A stretch of 64,000 nucleotides of DNA, taken from NCBI RefSeq assembly GCF_014207185.1, contig NZ_JACHCP010000002.1:62001-126000 (forward strand), given 5' to 3'. This DNA is from Rhodanobacter sp. A1T4. Its GTDB lineage: Bacteria; Pseudomonadota; Gammaproteobacteria; Xanthomonadales; Rhodanobacteraceae. The position numbers and the translations under genes are program-made. The notes beneath the pieces are model-generated. The model did no database searches. It saw only the letters and a program-made list of their open reading frames with translations, and was not told the origin of the DNA. Shown here piece after piece: positions 39,053-48,275 of the stretch; the first letter of the stretch is position 1, and every line of letters begins with the position of its first letter.

Positions 39053-39856
39053 ATGACAAAACCTTATCCCGCGGAAACATTGCTGATCGAGGGGCCGGAC
39101 GCGATGGCGTTCGCACACGCCCAGTTCAGCAGCAACGTCATGGCGCTCGCTACCGGGCACTGGCAATTCAGTGCCTGGCTGGACCCGCAAGGTCGCGTCA
39201 AGACGTTCTTCCATCTCGCCCGCATTGCCGACGATCAGTTGCTGCTGCTGTTGCGTGGTGGCAATGCCGCAATCACGACTGAGGCATTACGGCGTTTTGT
39301 GTTTCGTTCAAAACTGACGCTGACAGCACTCACGCCGCGCGCATTGTCTGCTGGCCCATCGCTGTCTTTGCATGCCGTCCGTCACGACCGGGAAAATCTT
39401 TTGCTTGGTTGCGACACACACAGCTTGCAGATCTCCAGCGAAGGCATCGGCGATGGCGCATGGCGTTTGCCGCAGCTGCGCGAAGGCTGGCCGTGGTTGC
39501 CCGATGTGTTGTTGAACGAACTGCTGCCGCCCGCGTTATCGCTGCAGAGGCTGCAGGCTGTGGTGATCGACAAGGGTTGTTATCCAGGCCAGGAGATTGT
39601 TGCGCGACTGCATTTTCGCGGCGGCAACAAAAAGCATCTTCATCGGATCGAATTATCGTCACCGAAAATTCCCGGTGAAATATTGCGTGTCGATGCGCAT
39701 GAAAAAGGTTGTCTGCTTGATGTCGTCAACAGCGATATCGGTATCGAAGCATTGGCCGTGTTGAACGATGATGTTGTTGCGCAAGCCATCAATGGACAAC
39801 TTGATTCGATGGATGATGACTTGATGATACGTCTTCGCGAAACGTGGAACGTTTGA
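39053..39856 (+). CDS. ygfZ: Folate-binding protein YgfZ
   Basis: GcvT-fold protein of 267 residues involved in repair or assembly of Fe-S clusters. The family signature KGCYPGQEIVARLHFRG carries the essential cysteine. It is divergent from the sdh cluster, whose SdhB needs Fe-S clusters. The last ~200 bases and the DNA behind them are clearly more AT-rich than the rest of the window. Confidence 0.92.
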   Translation: MTKPYPAETLLIEGPDAMAFAHAQFSSNVMALATGHWQFSAWLDPQGRVKTFFHLARIADDQLLLLLRGGNAAITTEALRRFVFRSKLTLTALTPRALSAGPSLSLHAVRHDRENLLLGCDTHSLQISSEGIGDGAWRLPQLREGWPWLPDVLLNELLPPALSLQRLQAVVIDKGCYPGQEIVARLHFRGGNKKHLHRIELSSPKIPGEILRVDAHEKGCLLDVVNSDIGIEALAVLNDDVVAQAINGQLDSMDDDLMIRLRETWNV

Positions 39857-40340
39857 GCATCATGTGATGTCGAAACATCGTTCGGCCATGCAAACAACGT
39901 GATGATTGAAAGTGAGTGAAGGTTAAATTCACAAACCTAGGCACTTGCCATCAGAGAAATCCGCCACTACGCTCCGCCAACTATTAAAAAACGGCGTCTC
40001 GAAATACCGACACCGAAATTACGCGACGAACCGGAAGAATCCGAATCGGCGCGACCCGACACTGAACTGTCGGATGGCATAACCGCCTCGCCTCAGCGAG
40101 TGCAGACAAGTTGCAGGCAGCGCAGCCACAAAGGCATGTGCAACGCCAGGCGACACTTACCCCGATCGGCATCGAATCCGCCGTACGGAACGCCACAATC
40201 CCGTGGCAAAGCGCTCAACCACCGAATCAGGTTGCAGCGATTGATCCAGATGGAACGGCCTGCCAGCCCGTCCATCGCAATGGCGTTCCAAAGCAGACGT
40301 TTAGCTTTGGGCGTACAGCACGTTGGAGGCAGAACGACCA
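39857..40340. other. Intergenic region of 484 bases without a supported gene
   Basis: AT-richer than its surroundings, with no convincing protein or RNA. One frame stays open on the plus strand from 39941 to 40441 and reads protein-like near 40000-40070 (PTPKLRDEPEESESARP), but it has no ATG, GTG or TTG with a ribosome site before ~40099 and overlaps the hydrolase gene. Confidence 0.5.
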
Positions 40341-40775
40341 ATGAAATTATCCATGCTGTTGTGGCTGACCTCTCTCATGCCACAACCAGTTGCGGACCAG
40401 GCCTGTCTGGCCACAACCGTCTATCTGGAAGCACGCAGTGAACCCATGAACGGACAGTTGGCCGTTGCGGAAGTCGCCATGCGACGTCGCGATCGAGGCA
40501 GCTGGGGCAATACCGTTTGTGAAGTTGTCAGTGCACCACACCAATTCGCAACCACCACCACACCAGGTTCTTTCGACGTATCCAACCTCGATGCTTTCCA
40601 CAAGGCCTGGCAGGTTGCAGGAAAATCAATACAGAACTGGCAGCTGCCGATTGCACAGCGAAAGATGCTTGTACCGCGCGCCGATCATTTCGCGACAGTC
40701 GCTGTTTCTCCTGCGTGGTCGCGCAATCGCCACACGGTGACCATCGGCGAACATGCCTTTTATGCAGTGAATTGA
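40341..40775 (+). CDS. SleB/CwlJ-type cell wall hydrolase
   Basis: Protein of 144 residues matching the hydrolase_2 fold of spore-cortex and cell wall hydrolases. The catalytic glutamate region is CLATTVYLEARSEPMNGQLAVAEV (described in parts: TVYLEARSE carries the Glu). A short hydrophobic N-terminus (MLLWLTSLMPQPVA) may be a signal peptide. ATG at 40341 is preceded by GGAGG at 11 bases. In non-sporulating proteobacteria such enzymes probably cut peptidoglycan during growth. Confidence 0.8.
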   Translation: MKLSMLLWLTSLMPQPVADQACLATTVYLEARSEPMNGQLAVAEVAMRRRDRGSWGNTVCEVVSAPHQFATTTTPGSFDVSNLDAFHKAWQVAGKSIQNWQLPIAQRKMLVPRADHFATVAVSPAWSRNRHTVTIGEHAFYAVN

Positions 40776-40800
40776 TTCATACATCGCATATTCGACAAAA

Positions 40801-40830
40801 ATAAAAAGCCCTCGATTGAGGGCTTTTTAT
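40801..40830. terminator. Bidirectional rho-independent terminator
   Basis: Perfect 13-bp stem (ATAAAAAGCCCTC at 40801-40813, complement at 40818-40830) with a GATT loop and A/T tracts on both sides, between convergent genes for the SleB-type hydrolase and the first glycine-zipper lipoprotein. Confidence 0.92.
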
Positions 40831-40859
40831 TTGGACGGCTAAATGTCTAGACGCCTATT

Positions 40860-41357
40860 TCAGCGAACGTAGACGTGACCATCATGGATCGAAACGTAAG
40901 CGCCAGGGCGCACACCCGGATCCTCGCGCTGAGTAACGGTGGCGTACTGACCGTTATCCATCCGCACCACGATGCGCCAGGCGGTGCTGTTGGCATTATT
41001 GGCATCGTTATTCTTGCCAATCTGGTTACCGACAAGGCCACCACCCACGGCACCAACGACGGTGGCCGCGGTGCGCCCGTCACCCTTGCCGATCGTGCTG
41101 CCCAGCACCCCGCCAGCGACGGCACCGATCACGGCACCCAAGGTGCCGCCGTTACCACTGCCGCCACCCTGGACGTAAACCTGATCGACCTGCTGCACAA
41201 CACCGCAGCTCAGGCAGCGGTTGGTGTAGCCGGAACGCTGCTGGTAGCCACCGTATTGAGGTGTCACGCAACCGGCAAGCGTAACGCTCGCTACCATTGC
41301 AACAATCAAGGGAAAATGGATGGATCGTAATTTCATGGTCATCGTTTTCATATTCAT
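40860..41357 (-). CDS. Glycine-zipper 2TM domain lipoprotein (SlyB-like)
   Basis: Outer-membrane lipoprotein of 165 residues. The signal peptide has lipobox TLAGC (cysteine 30). After a Y/Q/C-rich spacer comes a glycine zipper pair (GAVIGAVAGGVLGSTIGKG and AATVVGAVGGGLVGNQIGK), then a C-terminal beta domain (VVRMDNGQYATVTQ). SlyB/OmsA-like proteins of this type affect envelope integrity. It follows a second glycine-zipper gene by 9 bases. Confidence 0.85.
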   Translation of the reverse strand: MNMKTMTMKLRSIHFPLIVAMVASVTLAGCVTPQYGGYQQRSGYTNRCLSCGVVQQVDQVYVQGGGSGNGGTLGAVIGAVAGGVLGSTIGKGDGRTAATVVGAVGGGLVGNQIGKNNDANNANSTAWRIVVRMDNGQYATVTQREDPGVRPGAYVSIHDGHVYVR

Positions 41358-41366
41358 TGATCCAAC

Positions 41367-41990
41367 TTAGCGAGCGTCAGAAACGGCGATTATTCCCTGC
41401 TGCACTTGTACACGATCGCCCGGATCGTGATCCATACGAACAGTGCGGGTGACACCGTTATAGACGTAATGCACATCAAAGGCGACAACCTTGCTGCTGG
41501 TGTTATCGACCGTATCGCATCGACGCTCCACCGTCTGGGTTACCTGCCCTTGTTGATGAGCCGCTTCAATGCGGTTACCGGCGTAACCACCACCGACCGC
41601 ACCAGCCACCGTCGTGAGTGTGTTACCCCTGCCACCGCCAACCATATGACCCAGCAGGCCACCCGCGACGGCACCGATAGCGGTGCCAGCGATACGATTT
41701 TGATCCCTTGGTGGCGCAGTATGAGTAATCACCTGGTCATGGCAGACGCGCTGCGGATCGTTGATGGACTGGCGCACCGGCTCCACGCTCACGACCTGGG
41801 CGTACTGGGGGCCATTGTCAGGCGCAGGCTGCGGTGCCGACGCCGGCGCCGCAGCGACATTGCTGCCATTCGACATGGCCGCTGCATCGCTCGAGGTATC
41901 CGCGGCAGCATTGCGGTTACAGGCCGACAGCCCCAGTGCGAGCGCTGCGGTGATTGCTATGTTGAGCGTGTTGATCATCAGCCTGTTCAT
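41367..41990 (-). CDS. Glycine-zipper 2TM domain lipoprotein
   Basis: Lipoprotein of 207 residues. Lipobox ALGLSAC, then an Ala/Pro/Ser/Asn-rich linker, the conserved CHDQVITH segment, a glycine zipper (AGTAIGAVAGGLLGHMVGGG, TVAGAVGGGYAGNRIE) and a C-terminal YVYNGVTRTVRMDHDPG domain as in SlyB relatives. ATG at 41990 is preceded by GGGAGATAG. Paralog of the gene downstream; the two probably form an operon. Confidence 0.86.
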   Translation of the reverse strand: MNRLMINTLNIAITAALALGLSACNRNAAADTSSDAAAMSNGSNVAAAPASAPQPAPDNGPQYAQVVSVEPVRQSINDPQRVCHDQVITHTAPPRDQNRIAGTAIGAVAGGLLGHMVGGGRGNTLTTVAGAVGGGYAGNRIEAAHQQGQVTQTVERRCDTVDNTSSKVVAFDVHYVYNGVTRTVRMDHDPGDRVQVQQGIIAVSDAR

Positions 41991-42164
41991 TACTATCTCC
42001 CTTGTTTGTTTAAGTGAAGTATCCGAAGCCCGGTAACGCCGAAGCAATTACTTGCGACACTATTGAACGGTTATGCAACTGAATCAGAGCTAGACCGGGT
42101 TAACTACACAATTTTCACATCCGCATTGCAGATGGCTGCCTCGGACAAGCCATGGACACAAATC

Positions 42165-42944
42165 ATGCTCAAGCTCGCCGACAGTCACGTGCATCTCGAT
42201 GCCGCCGCCTTTGCAGAGGATCGCGATGCCGTAATAACGCGCGCTGCGGATGCCGGCGTCAGCACCCTGGTTCTGCCTGCCGTCGACGCGGCCAGCTGGC
42301 CGGGAATCAGGGCGCTCAGCGAGGTGAACGAACACGTCTTTCCCGCTTTCGGTCTGCATCCGATGTATCTGGCGCAACATGTGCCCGAGCATGTCGACCA
42401 ACTCGCCACCTGGTTAGCCCACGGCGACGCAGTGGCGGTGGGCGAGATCGGACTGGACTTTCATGTGGCAGGTCTTGATCCGCAACAGCAGCGCGAATAC
42501 TTCCTGAAACAACTGGAGCTTGCGCAACAATTTGATCTGCCGGTGATCATGCATGCCCGCGGCGCACTGGAAGAAGTCATCCAGACTCTGCGGCGCATGC
42601 CCGGCCTTCGTGGTGTCGTGCACAGCTTTTCCGGCAGTGAACAGCAGGCGAAGCAACTGTGGCAGATGGGTTTTCATATCGGCATCGGCGGTCCAGTCAC
42701 TTATGATCGGGCCCAGCGACTGCGCCGAATCGTGGCGGCGATGCCGCTCGAGTTTCTGCTGCTGGAAAGCGACGCACCCGATCAACCGGATGCCGCGCAC
42801 CGCGGCCAACGCAACGAACCTGCATACGTCGTCGATGTATTGCAATGCATTGCCGCACTGCGCGACGAACCCCAAGCCGACGTTGCCGCCACCACTACCG
42901 ACAACACACGACGCCTGTTCGGTCTCGATCGTTCACATCGGTAG
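42165..42944 (+). CDS. TatD family metal-dependent hydrolase
   Basis: TIM-barrel metallohydrolase of about 259 residues with the TatD motifs: ADSHVHLD, GEIGLDFH, VIMHARGA, GVVHSFSGS and LLESDAPDQP. Family members are 3'-5' DNA/RNA exonucleases or D-aminoacyl-tRNA-type hydrolases. The start at 42165 (MLKLADSHVHL) matches the family. The open frame extends to 42063 with another ATG at 42132, and neither start has a strong ribosome site. Confidence 0.9.
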   Translation: MLKLADSHVHLDAAAFAEDRDAVITRAADAGVSTLVLPAVDAASWPGIRALSEVNEHVFPAFGLHPMYLAQHVPEHVDQLATWLAHGDAVAVGEIGLDFHVAGLDPQQQREYFLKQLELAQQFDLPVIMHARGALEEVIQTLRRMPGLRGVVHSFSGSEQQAKQLWQMGFHIGIGGPVTYDRAQRLRRIVAAMPLEFLLLESDAPDQPDAAHRGQRNEPAYVVDVLQCIAALRDEPQADVAATTTDNTRRLFGLDRSHR

Positions 42945-43003
42945 TCACTTCCACCGATCGACCGATTGACTCTTGCAGCCACGGCGGCATATTGCTATCT
43001 TTT

Positions 43004-43019
43004 ACTTCACTGGTGAAAT
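43004..43019. promoter_or_regulatory. Putative MarR operator
   Basis: Palindrome ACTTCAC-TG-GTGAAAT (core TTCAC 43006-43010 and GTGAA 43013-43017), 15 bases before the marR start. Size and position fit an autoregulatory MarR-type site for the efflux operon. Confidence 0.5.
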
Positions 43020-43032
43020 ATAAGCTGATGAA

Positions 43033-43557
43033 ATGGCGTCGCTGACGAAGTGTATCGACATGATGAATGAGGGAATCGAGCGAACGATTCGGCTCATTCC
43101 GCAGCTGCCTGTGGCCGAAGCCAAGCTGAGTCGACTGATGCTGATGGTCAGCGGCAGCCTTAACGACGAGCTCGAGCTTGAGCTTAAACCGTACAAGCTC
43201 AACCACAGCGAGTTTCTCACGCTGATGTTTTTGAACAGCCGGCCCGAAAGTAGCTCAACCCCCGGCGAGCTGTGCGAGTTCACCAAGCAGGGGGCGACCA
43301 ACATGACCCGCATCGGCAACGCGCTGGTCAAGCGCGGCTTGATCACTCGCGGTGGCAGCGATGACGACCGCCGCCGGGTGGTGATTCGCATCACCGCCGC
43401 CGGGAAACGCCTGATCCTGAAAATGCTGCCCCCGCTGTTTCCCCGCCTGGACGCGATGTTTGTCGGCTTCAGCGATGTCGACAAACGCAACCTGAGCCGG
43501 CTGCTGCGAAAACTGGCCCATAACCTCGATCAGGCCGATTCGGATATCCAGGCGTGA
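43033..43557 (+). CDS. MarR family transcriptional regulator
   Basis: MarR-type winged helix protein of 174 residues: dimer helices at both ends, recognition region TKQGATNMTRIGNALVKRGL, and wing GGSDDDRRRVVIRIT. First gene of the efflux operon with OMF, membrane fusion and MFS genes, so it probably represses it until a toxic ligand binds, as EmrR/FarR-type regulators do. Confidence 0.9.
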   Translation: MASLTKCIDMMNEGIERTIRLIPQLPVAEAKLSRLMLMVSGSLNDELELELKPYKLNHSEFLTLMFLNSRPESSSTPGELCEFTKQGATNMTRIGNALVKRGLITRGGSDDDRRRVVIRITAAGKRLILKMLPPLFPRLDAMFVGFSDVDKRNLSRLLRKLAHNLDQADSDIQA

Positions 43558-43582
43558 ACGCCGGGACCATGAAGGCAACGAA

Positions 43583-45109
43583 ATGAAGACTGCTCTGATG
43601 AAGCCTGCCTCTGTAAAGCTTGCCCTGATGCGTCGCTACACTGCGATGCTGTCGCTGACACTACTGCTTGGTGCCTGCGCGGCACCGGCGAAGCTCAGCC
43701 ATCCGGTGCTGCGCGACGACGTTCCACTCGCCGGCCTGCAAACAGCGACCCGCGATGGCTGGCCGGACGCGCAATGGTGGCATGCCTACGGCGATCCGCA
43801 GCTGGATCAGCTGATCACGATCGCGCTCAAGAACTCACCCGATCTCGAGCAGGCGCGCAGCCGCCTGCTCAATGCCCAACAGTCGGTACGTCTGGCGGCG
43901 GCGCAGGCCGGGCTCAACATCAACGGCAGTGCGCAGTTCGAACGTCAGCGCATAAGCAAGAACGGCATCATCAGCCTGCTGCCGCAAAACTTCACGATCG
44001 ACCCCTGGTACAACCAGGCCGACCTCGGTCTGCAGGCGCAATATACGTTCGACTGGTGGGGCAAGAAGCGCTCGAGCATCGAGGCTGCACTTGATCAGGC
44101 GCATGCCGCGGAAGCGCAACGCAGCGCCGCCGCGCTGACCATCCAGAATGCTGTCGCCGATACGTATTTTGGCTGGCAGGGCGACGAGGCACGACTGGCA
44201 CTCTCCAACCAGCTGGTGGCCGCGCAAACCCGATTCCTGCATATCGCCGAACTGCGCGTGGCGCGCGGTGTCGATCTGGAGGACACCGCCCAGCAGGCCA
44301 AGGCTGATCTGGCCGCGGCGCGCGAAATGAACGTGGCGCTAGTCGGCTCGGCCGCGATCCGCAAGGTGGCGCTGGCTTCGCTGCTGGGTATCGCGCCTGC
44401 CGACCTGCCGACCCTGCAGGTAAAGCCGCTGCCCGAAGTGGACAGCCGCGTCCCAGCCGATGCACGGCTCGACCTGATCGCACGACGCCCCGATATCGCC
44501 GCCAGTCGCTGGCAAGTCGAAGCGGCGCTGAAACAGACCGAGGTGGCGCGTGCGCAGTTTTTCCCCGACCTCAGCATCAGCGCGATGGCGGGCCTGTCCA
44601 GCCTTGAGGTGGGCAAACTGCTCAGCACCGACAGCCGCGCGTTCTCGCTAACGCCGGCGCTGCATCTGCCCATCTTCGAAGGCGGCCAGCTGCAGGCCAA
44701 TTACGGCATCAGCAAGGCGCAGCTGGCGGGCGCAGTGGCCGGCTACAACAGCACCGTTATCGACGCGGCGCGCGACGTGGCTAATCAGGCGCTCACCGCG
44801 CAGCAGATTGCGGCACGGCGCAAAGAGCAATCGGCCCAGATCACCGCCAACGAACGCCTGGTTGCGACGGCGCAAGCGCGCCAGAACCAGGGTGTACGCG
44901 ACGCCCGGGAGAGCATCGCTGCCGCCGCACAGCTGCTACAGCAGCGCGATGATGCCGCCAGCCTGCAAGCGCAGGCCGTATCCACCGATCTGGCTTTGAT
45001 CAAGGCGCTGGGTGGCGGTTATCACGCCTCCAGCGACACGGCATCCGCCAAGACATCCTCCCCTTCCCCTTCGAACCCGTCCGGAGACGACGCCCATGAG
45101 CGCCACTGA
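43583..45109 (+). CDS. Efflux outer membrane lipoprotein, NodT/OprM family
   Basis: TolC-like outer membrane factor of 508 residues. The signal peptide carries lipobox LLLGAC. The body has two repeats of the OEP domain, with long periplasmic helices and the motif RPDIAASRWQVEAALKQTEVARAQFFPD typical of the family (only part shown). A Ser/Thr/Pro-rich C-terminal tail follows. Outer-membrane exit of the EmrAB-like pump; its 3' end overlaps emrA by 14 bases. Confidence 0.93.
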   Translation: MKTALMKPASVKLALMRRYTAMLSLTLLLGACAAPAKLSHPVLRDDVPLAGLQTATRDGWPDAQWWHAYGDPQLDQLITIALKNSPDLEQARSRLLNAQQSVRLAAAQAGLNINGSAQFERQRISKNGIISLLPQNFTIDPWYNQADLGLQAQYTFDWWGKKRSSIEAALDQAHAAEAQRSAAALTIQNAVADTYFGWQGDEARLALSNQLVAAQTRFLHIAELRVARGVDLEDTAQQAKADLAAAREMNVALVGSAAIRKVALASLLGIAPADLPTLQVKPLPEVDSRVPADARLDLIARRPDIAASRWQVEAALKQTEVARAQFFPDLSISAMAGLSSLEVGKLLSTDSRAFSLTPALHLPIFEGGQLQANYGISKAQLAGAVAGYNSTVIDAARDVANQALTAQQIAARRKEQSAQITANERLVATAQARQNQGVRDARESIAAAAQLLQQRDDAASLQAQAVSTDLALIKALGGGYHASSDTASAKTSSPSPSNPSGDDAHERH

Positions 45110-46322
45110 GTCCGACAAGCCCCAGAACGCCGACACCCATGACAGCGGCATGGCGGCCAAGAATCCGGCCAAGCGTCGCAAGACGCTGCTGATCGTGCTG
45201 TTGATCTTCATCGCTGCCGGCATCATCTGGTTGCTGTTGTGGTTGCTGGTTTTCTCCACCCGTGAAACCACCGACGATGCTTATGTCGGCGGCAATCAGG
45301 TGGCGATTTCTGCCCAGGTACCCGGCACCGTCGTGGCCATTCTTGCCGACGACACCCAGCACGTCGAAGCAGGCCAGATCCTGGTCAAACTCGACAATAC
45401 CGATGCCAGCGTCCGTCTGGCCCAGGCCGAGGCCACACTGGCATCGGCTGTGCGCCAGGTACGTCAGCAGACTGATTCAGCCAGCGGTAGCGATGCCGCC
45501 GTCGCCGAACAACAAGTGGCTCTGAAGAAAGCCGAAGCCGATCTCAAACGCCGCCTGCCGCTAGTGGCGCAACAGGCTGAGGCGCCGGAAACCATCCAGC
45601 ATTTGCGCGATGCCGTAGCCCAGTCCCGCGCCGCGCTGAACACCGCACAGGCACAGGCTTCGGCCCAACACGCGTCGATCTCAGGCACCGACATCGCCAA
45701 CAACCCGTCCGTGCTGCAGGCGCGCGCGAACTTTCGCGCCATGTGGGTCGCTGCGCAGCGCAATGCGATCTACGCGCCGGTCTCCGGCTACGTAGCCCAG
45801 CGCAGCGTGCAGGTCGGCAACAGCGTGCAGGCGGGCCAGCAGCTGATGACCGTACTACCACTGCATAACCTGTGGATCGACGCCAACTTCAAGGAAAGCC
45901 AGCTGCGCCACATTCGCATCGGCCAGCCGGCCAAAATCGAAGCCGACATCTACGGCGGCAGCGTCGAGTATCACGGCAAAGTGATCGGTCTGGGCGCCGG
46001 CACCGGCAGCGTGTTCTCCCTGCTGCCCGCGCAGAACGCCACGGGCAACTGGATCAAGGTGGTGCAGCGCGTGCCGGTGAGGATTGCGCTGGACAATCAG
46101 GAACTGGACAAGCACCCGCTGCGCATCGGCCTGTCCAGCGATGTCACGGTCAACATCACCGATGACAAAGGTCCGGTGCTGGCACCGCAAGGCGAGCGCG
46201 AACCGGTGGCCGAAACCACCGTCTACGAACAGATGGCCAGCAAGGCCGATGCCGAGGCAGACAAGGTGATTCAGGCCAACCTCGGTTCATCGGACAAAAC
46301 CAGCAGCGACCGCCCGAACTGA
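45096..46322 (+). CDS. emrA: EmrA-type membrane fusion protein (HlyD family)
   Basis: Periplasmic adaptor of 408 residues. A cytoplasmic N-terminus and one membrane helix (TLLIVLLIFIAAGIIWLLLW) are followed by the biotinyl-lipoyl region (TTDDAYVGGNQVAISAQVPG), a coiled coil, and the second half QLMTVLPLHNLWIDANFKE (EmrA-type). ATG at 45096 is chosen for the conserved N-terminus. Links the MFS pump to the OMF. Confidence 0.92.
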   Translation: MSATESDKPQNADTHDSGMAAKNPAKRRKTLLIVLLIFIAAGIIWLLLWLLVFSTRETTDDAYVGGNQVAISAQVPGTVVAILADDTQHVEAGQILVKLDNTDASVRLAQAEATLASAVRQVRQQTDSASGSDAAVAEQQVALKKAEADLKRRLPLVAQQAEAPETIQHLRDAVAQSRAALNTAQAQASAQHASISGTDIANNPSVLQARANFRAMWVAAQRNAIYAPVSGYVAQRSVQVGNSVQAGQQLMTVLPLHNLWIDANFKESQLRHIRIGQPAKIEADIYGGSVEYHGKVIGLGAGTGSVFSLLPAQNATGNWIKVVQRVPVRIALDNQELDKHPLRIGLSSDVTVNITDDKGPVLAPQGEREPVAETTVYEQMASKADAEADKVIQANLGSSDKTSSDRPN

Positions 46323-46334
46323 AGTCGAGTCCCG

Positions 46335-46601
46335 AGAGCCTGCTCATGATCTACCCGTACCTCGCGTTGTCATCGAGCGGTCGCCAGGTGGTAGGGCGTG
46401 GCGCCGGCTTGCCTGGCTGGCAAGCCAAGTCGCGCGCTGCCGCATGGCGGCCGCTCGGTGGCAACCCTGCGGGCCGGGGCTGTTTGCCCGCATCCCGGCG
46501 TCATCACTCCGTCGTGGACCGACGTCCACTCTCTCGTTCTTCCTTGGCCTGCGCGCAAACAGCTCCCGGCGCGGGGCACGGGGAGATCATGAACAGGCTC
46601 T
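46335..46601. repeat. MITE-like structured element, copy 1 (267 bp)
   Basis: Element lying between emrA and emrB, bounded by 18-bp terminal inverted repeats with one mismatch: AGAGCCTGCTCATGATCT at 46335-46352 and its complement at 46584-46601. It is related along its whole length to copy 2 at 52966-53233. Internally it has near-complementary arms (GTTGTCATCGAGCGG and its partner at ~46458-46472, with two G-U pairs) and a perfect hairpin GGCTTGCC-TGGCT-GGCAAGCC at 46406-46426. No transposase is encoded, and no clear target-site duplication is seen. Confidence 0.85.
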
Positions 46602-46607
46602 AAGCCC

Positions 46608-48176
46608 ATGGCCGCCATTTCTTCCGATGCCACACCCGCCGACGCGTCGCCGCTGAAGCCACTGCAAGGCGCCATGCTGGCGCTGATGACCGTCGCCGTC
46701 GCGTTCAGCACCTTCATGGAAGTGCTGGACACGACGATCGTCAACGTCGCTGTACCACACATAGCCGGCAGCCTGGGCGTGAGCCCGAACGAAGGCACTT
46801 GGGCAATCAGTTCGTACTCGATGGCCAGCGCCATCATGCAGCCGCTGACCGGGTGGATTGCCAAGCGTTTCGGCGAAGTGCGCACCTTCGTCGTGTCGGT
46901 CGGCCTGTTCGTGGTGTTTTCGATGATGTGCGGCCTGGTCACCAGCATGCCGATGCTGGTGGTCGCCCGCCTGCTGCAGGGCGCCGGCTCCGGTCCGATG
47001 GTAGCGCTGGCGCTCTCGCTGCTGCTGGCCAATTACCCCAAGAGCAAACAGGGCATGGCGCTGGCGCTGTGGGCGATGACCGTGGTGATCGCGCCCGTGC
47101 TGGGGCCGATTCTCGGTGGCTGGCTGACTGACAACTATTCGTGGCCGTGGATCTTCTACATCAATGTGCCGGTGGGCATCATGGCGGCGGTTTCGACCTG
47201 GTTCCTGCTGCACAAGCGCGAGTCGAAGATGGTGTACGCGCCGATCGATATGATCGGCCTCGTGCTGCTCGTGCTCGGCATCGGCTGCCTGCAGTTCATG
47301 CTGGACAACGGCAACGACAAGGACTGGTTCTCTTCGCCACTGATTCTTGTCCTCGGCCTGGTGGCGCTCGTGAGCCTGGTTTTTCTGGTCGTCTGGGAGC
47401 TCAATGCAAAGTACCCAGTCATCGACCTGTCGCTGTTCAAACAGCGCAATTTCACCATCGGCGTGATCGCGATGTCGCTGGGCATGCTGGCGTTCTTTGC
47501 CATCAACGTGGTGTCGCCGCTGTGGCTGCAGACCACGCTGGGATATACCGCAAGCTGGTCCGGCCTTACCAGTGCGTGGGTCGGGGTACTGGCGTTCCTG
47601 TTCTCGCCGCTGGTTGGCAGTCTGCTGGGCAAGTTCGATCTACGGGCAATGATTACTACGGCGTTTGTGATCCTGGCCAGCTGCTCGCTCTGGCTGTCTA
47701 CCTTCGACAGCAGTGTGTCCTACATCAACATGGTCTGGCCGCGACTGGTGATGGGCATTGGCATTCCGCTGTTCTTCATTCCGCTGAACCAGATCTACCT
47801 GTCGGGCCTGCCACCGGAGCAGATCGCCAGCGCCTCCGGCCTGGCCAATTTCTTCCGCACACTGGGCGCCAGCGTATCCACGGCGATTACCGTGACACTG
47901 TGGCAGCACCGTACCGAGTTTCATCACGCCACACTGACGGAAAACATCACGGCAGCGGCGCCCGCCACCACCGGATTCCTGCAGCAACTGAAGGGCGCGG
48001 GACTGGCCAGCCAACAGGGCCTGAGCGTGGTGGAACAACTGCTCAGCAAGGAAGCGGCCACCCTGGCCGTCAACGACGTATTCTGGGCCTGCAGCATCGT
48101 CTTCATCTTGCTGATCCCGGTGCTCTGGCTCGCCCGGCCGCCGTTTGGCAATGCCAGCGGTGCGCCAGGCCACTGA
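46608..48176 (+). CDS. emrB: EmrB/QacA-type DHA2 family MFS drug exporter
   Basis: Fourteen-helix exporter of 522 residues. Motif C-like and A-like regions are present: FMEVLDTTIVNVAVPHIAGS in TM1, TGWIAKRFGEVR in loop 2-3, and APVLGPILGGWLTDNYSWPW around TM5. It forms with EmrA and the OMF a tripartite pump for hydrophobic toxic compounds. It begins 7 bases after the repeat element; the usual emrA-emrB spacing is short, so the element may have changed its ribosome-binding region. Confidence 0.94.
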   Translation: MAAISSDATPADASPLKPLQGAMLALMTVAVAFSTFMEVLDTTIVNVAVPHIAGSLGVSPNEGTWAISSYSMASAIMQPLTGWIAKRFGEVRTFVVSVGLFVVFSMMCGLVTSMPMLVVARLLQGAGSGPMVALALSLLLANYPKSKQGMALALWAMTVVIAPVLGPILGGWLTDNYSWPWIFYINVPVGIMAAVSTWFLLHKRESKMVYAPIDMIGLVLLVLGIGCLQFMLDNGNDKDWFSSPLILVLGLVALVSLVFLVVWELNAKYPVIDLSLFKQRNFTIGVIAMSLGMLAFFAINVVSPLWLQTTLGYTASWSGLTSAWVGVLAFLFSPLVGSLLGKFDLRAMITTAFVILASCSLWLSTFDSSVSYINMVWPRLVMGIGIPLFFIPLNQIYLSGLPPEQIASASGLANFFRTLGASVSTAITVTLWQHRTEFHHATLTENITAAAPATTGFLQQLKGAGLASQQGLSVVEQLLSKEAATLAVNDVFWACSIVFILLIPVLWLARPPFGNASGAPGH

Positions 48177-48275
48177 ATAACCCAAAGCCGCCAATTGCTG
48201 CACCCCACCATCCGCAGCAATTTCTGCAGCAGGGATGGCTGGTGCAGCGCAATACCTTCTGGTAGTTTGTGCGGC

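Noticed and set aside
39941..40441. Open frame of about 167 codons upstream of the SleB-type gene
   Set aside because: No usable start with a ribosome site in the first 50 codons, overlap with the hydrolase gene, and no family; open frames of this size occur by chance in GC-rich DNA.
46346..46603. Small ORFs inside the repeat elements
   Set aside because: The two copies do not keep a common reading frame or peptide; the conserved property is base pairing.
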